From Cellulomonas sp. (GTDB lineage Bacteria; Actinomycetota; Actinomycetes; Actinomycetales; Cellulomonadaceae), in assembly GCA_027451305.1 (NCBI GenBank), contig DAIDJQ010000028.1, positions 1 to 5,349 on the forward strand: a stretch of 5,349 nt of DNA. Direction: 5' to 3'. How positions within the stretch are numbered: position 1 is the first letter of the stretch; the number at the start of each line of letters is the position of its first letter. Under the pieces are notes generated by a model. The model ran no database searches. It was given only the letters and a program-made list of their open reading frames with translations, and was not told the origin of the DNA. Positions 5,329 to 5,349 of the stretch are shown one piece after another. Position numbers and translations under genes: made by a program.

Positions 5329-5349
5329 TCCCTCCGCTGACGACGACGG

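Noticed and set aside
1..5349. CRISPR array, tRNA, insertion sequence or defence/toxin system
   Set aside because: No multi-copy spaced repeat array, cloverleaf, terminal inverted repeats, transposase or nuclease-toxin motif was found on either strand.

Overview
The window looks like ordinary chromosomal DNA from a high-GC Gram-positive actinomycete. By eye the GC content is above 70%, third codon positions are almost always G or C, and the genes present (WXG100 protein, actinobacterial OmpR-type two-component pair, DUF4031 protein) suit that phylum. A cellulomonad-like or related Micrococcales/Actinomycetes origin is a guess. I see no insertion sequence, integrase, tRNA, CRISPR array or prophage gene.

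Layout. Positions 1-199 hold the last 65 codons of groEL on the + strand, followed by two hairpins (215-236 and 244-281). The second is a 17-bp stem closed by a UACG tetraloop and can act on both strands. It sits where groEL meets a leftward series of genes. On the - strand, read from right to left, these are: an OmpR/PhoP-type response regulator (4405-3680), its sensor histidine kinase (3683-1980, start overlapping the regulator's stop by 4 nt), an HD-superfamily phosphohydrolase-like protein (1935-1174), a WXG100/ESAT-6-like protein (952-659) and a small DUF4031 protein (611-324). A 137-bp divergent intergenic region (4406-4542) separates the regulator from a + strand class I glutamine amidotransferase (4543-5328). 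The window ends 21 bp after that gene.

How the parts relate. The regulator and kinase form one translationally coupled unit. The HD gene lies only 44 bp downstream and may be read through from the pair, but a TACGAT -10-like hexamer just upstream could also drive it alone. The WXG100 and DUF4031 genes are 47 bp apart and are probably cotranscribed; a 221-bp gap containing a 15-bp direct repeat separates them from the HD gene. The amidotransferase has a TACCGT hexamer exactly 6 nt before its ATG and no Shine-Dalgarno sequence, which suggests a leaderless mRNA.

Nothing here adds up to a clearly new biological system. Points worth a second look are the isolated WXG100 gene with no secretion genes in view, an HD-family protein whose HD doublet reads HG, a kinase with an acidic 85-residue C-terminal tail carrying three hexapeptide repeats, and the regulatory layout of the divergent promoter region.
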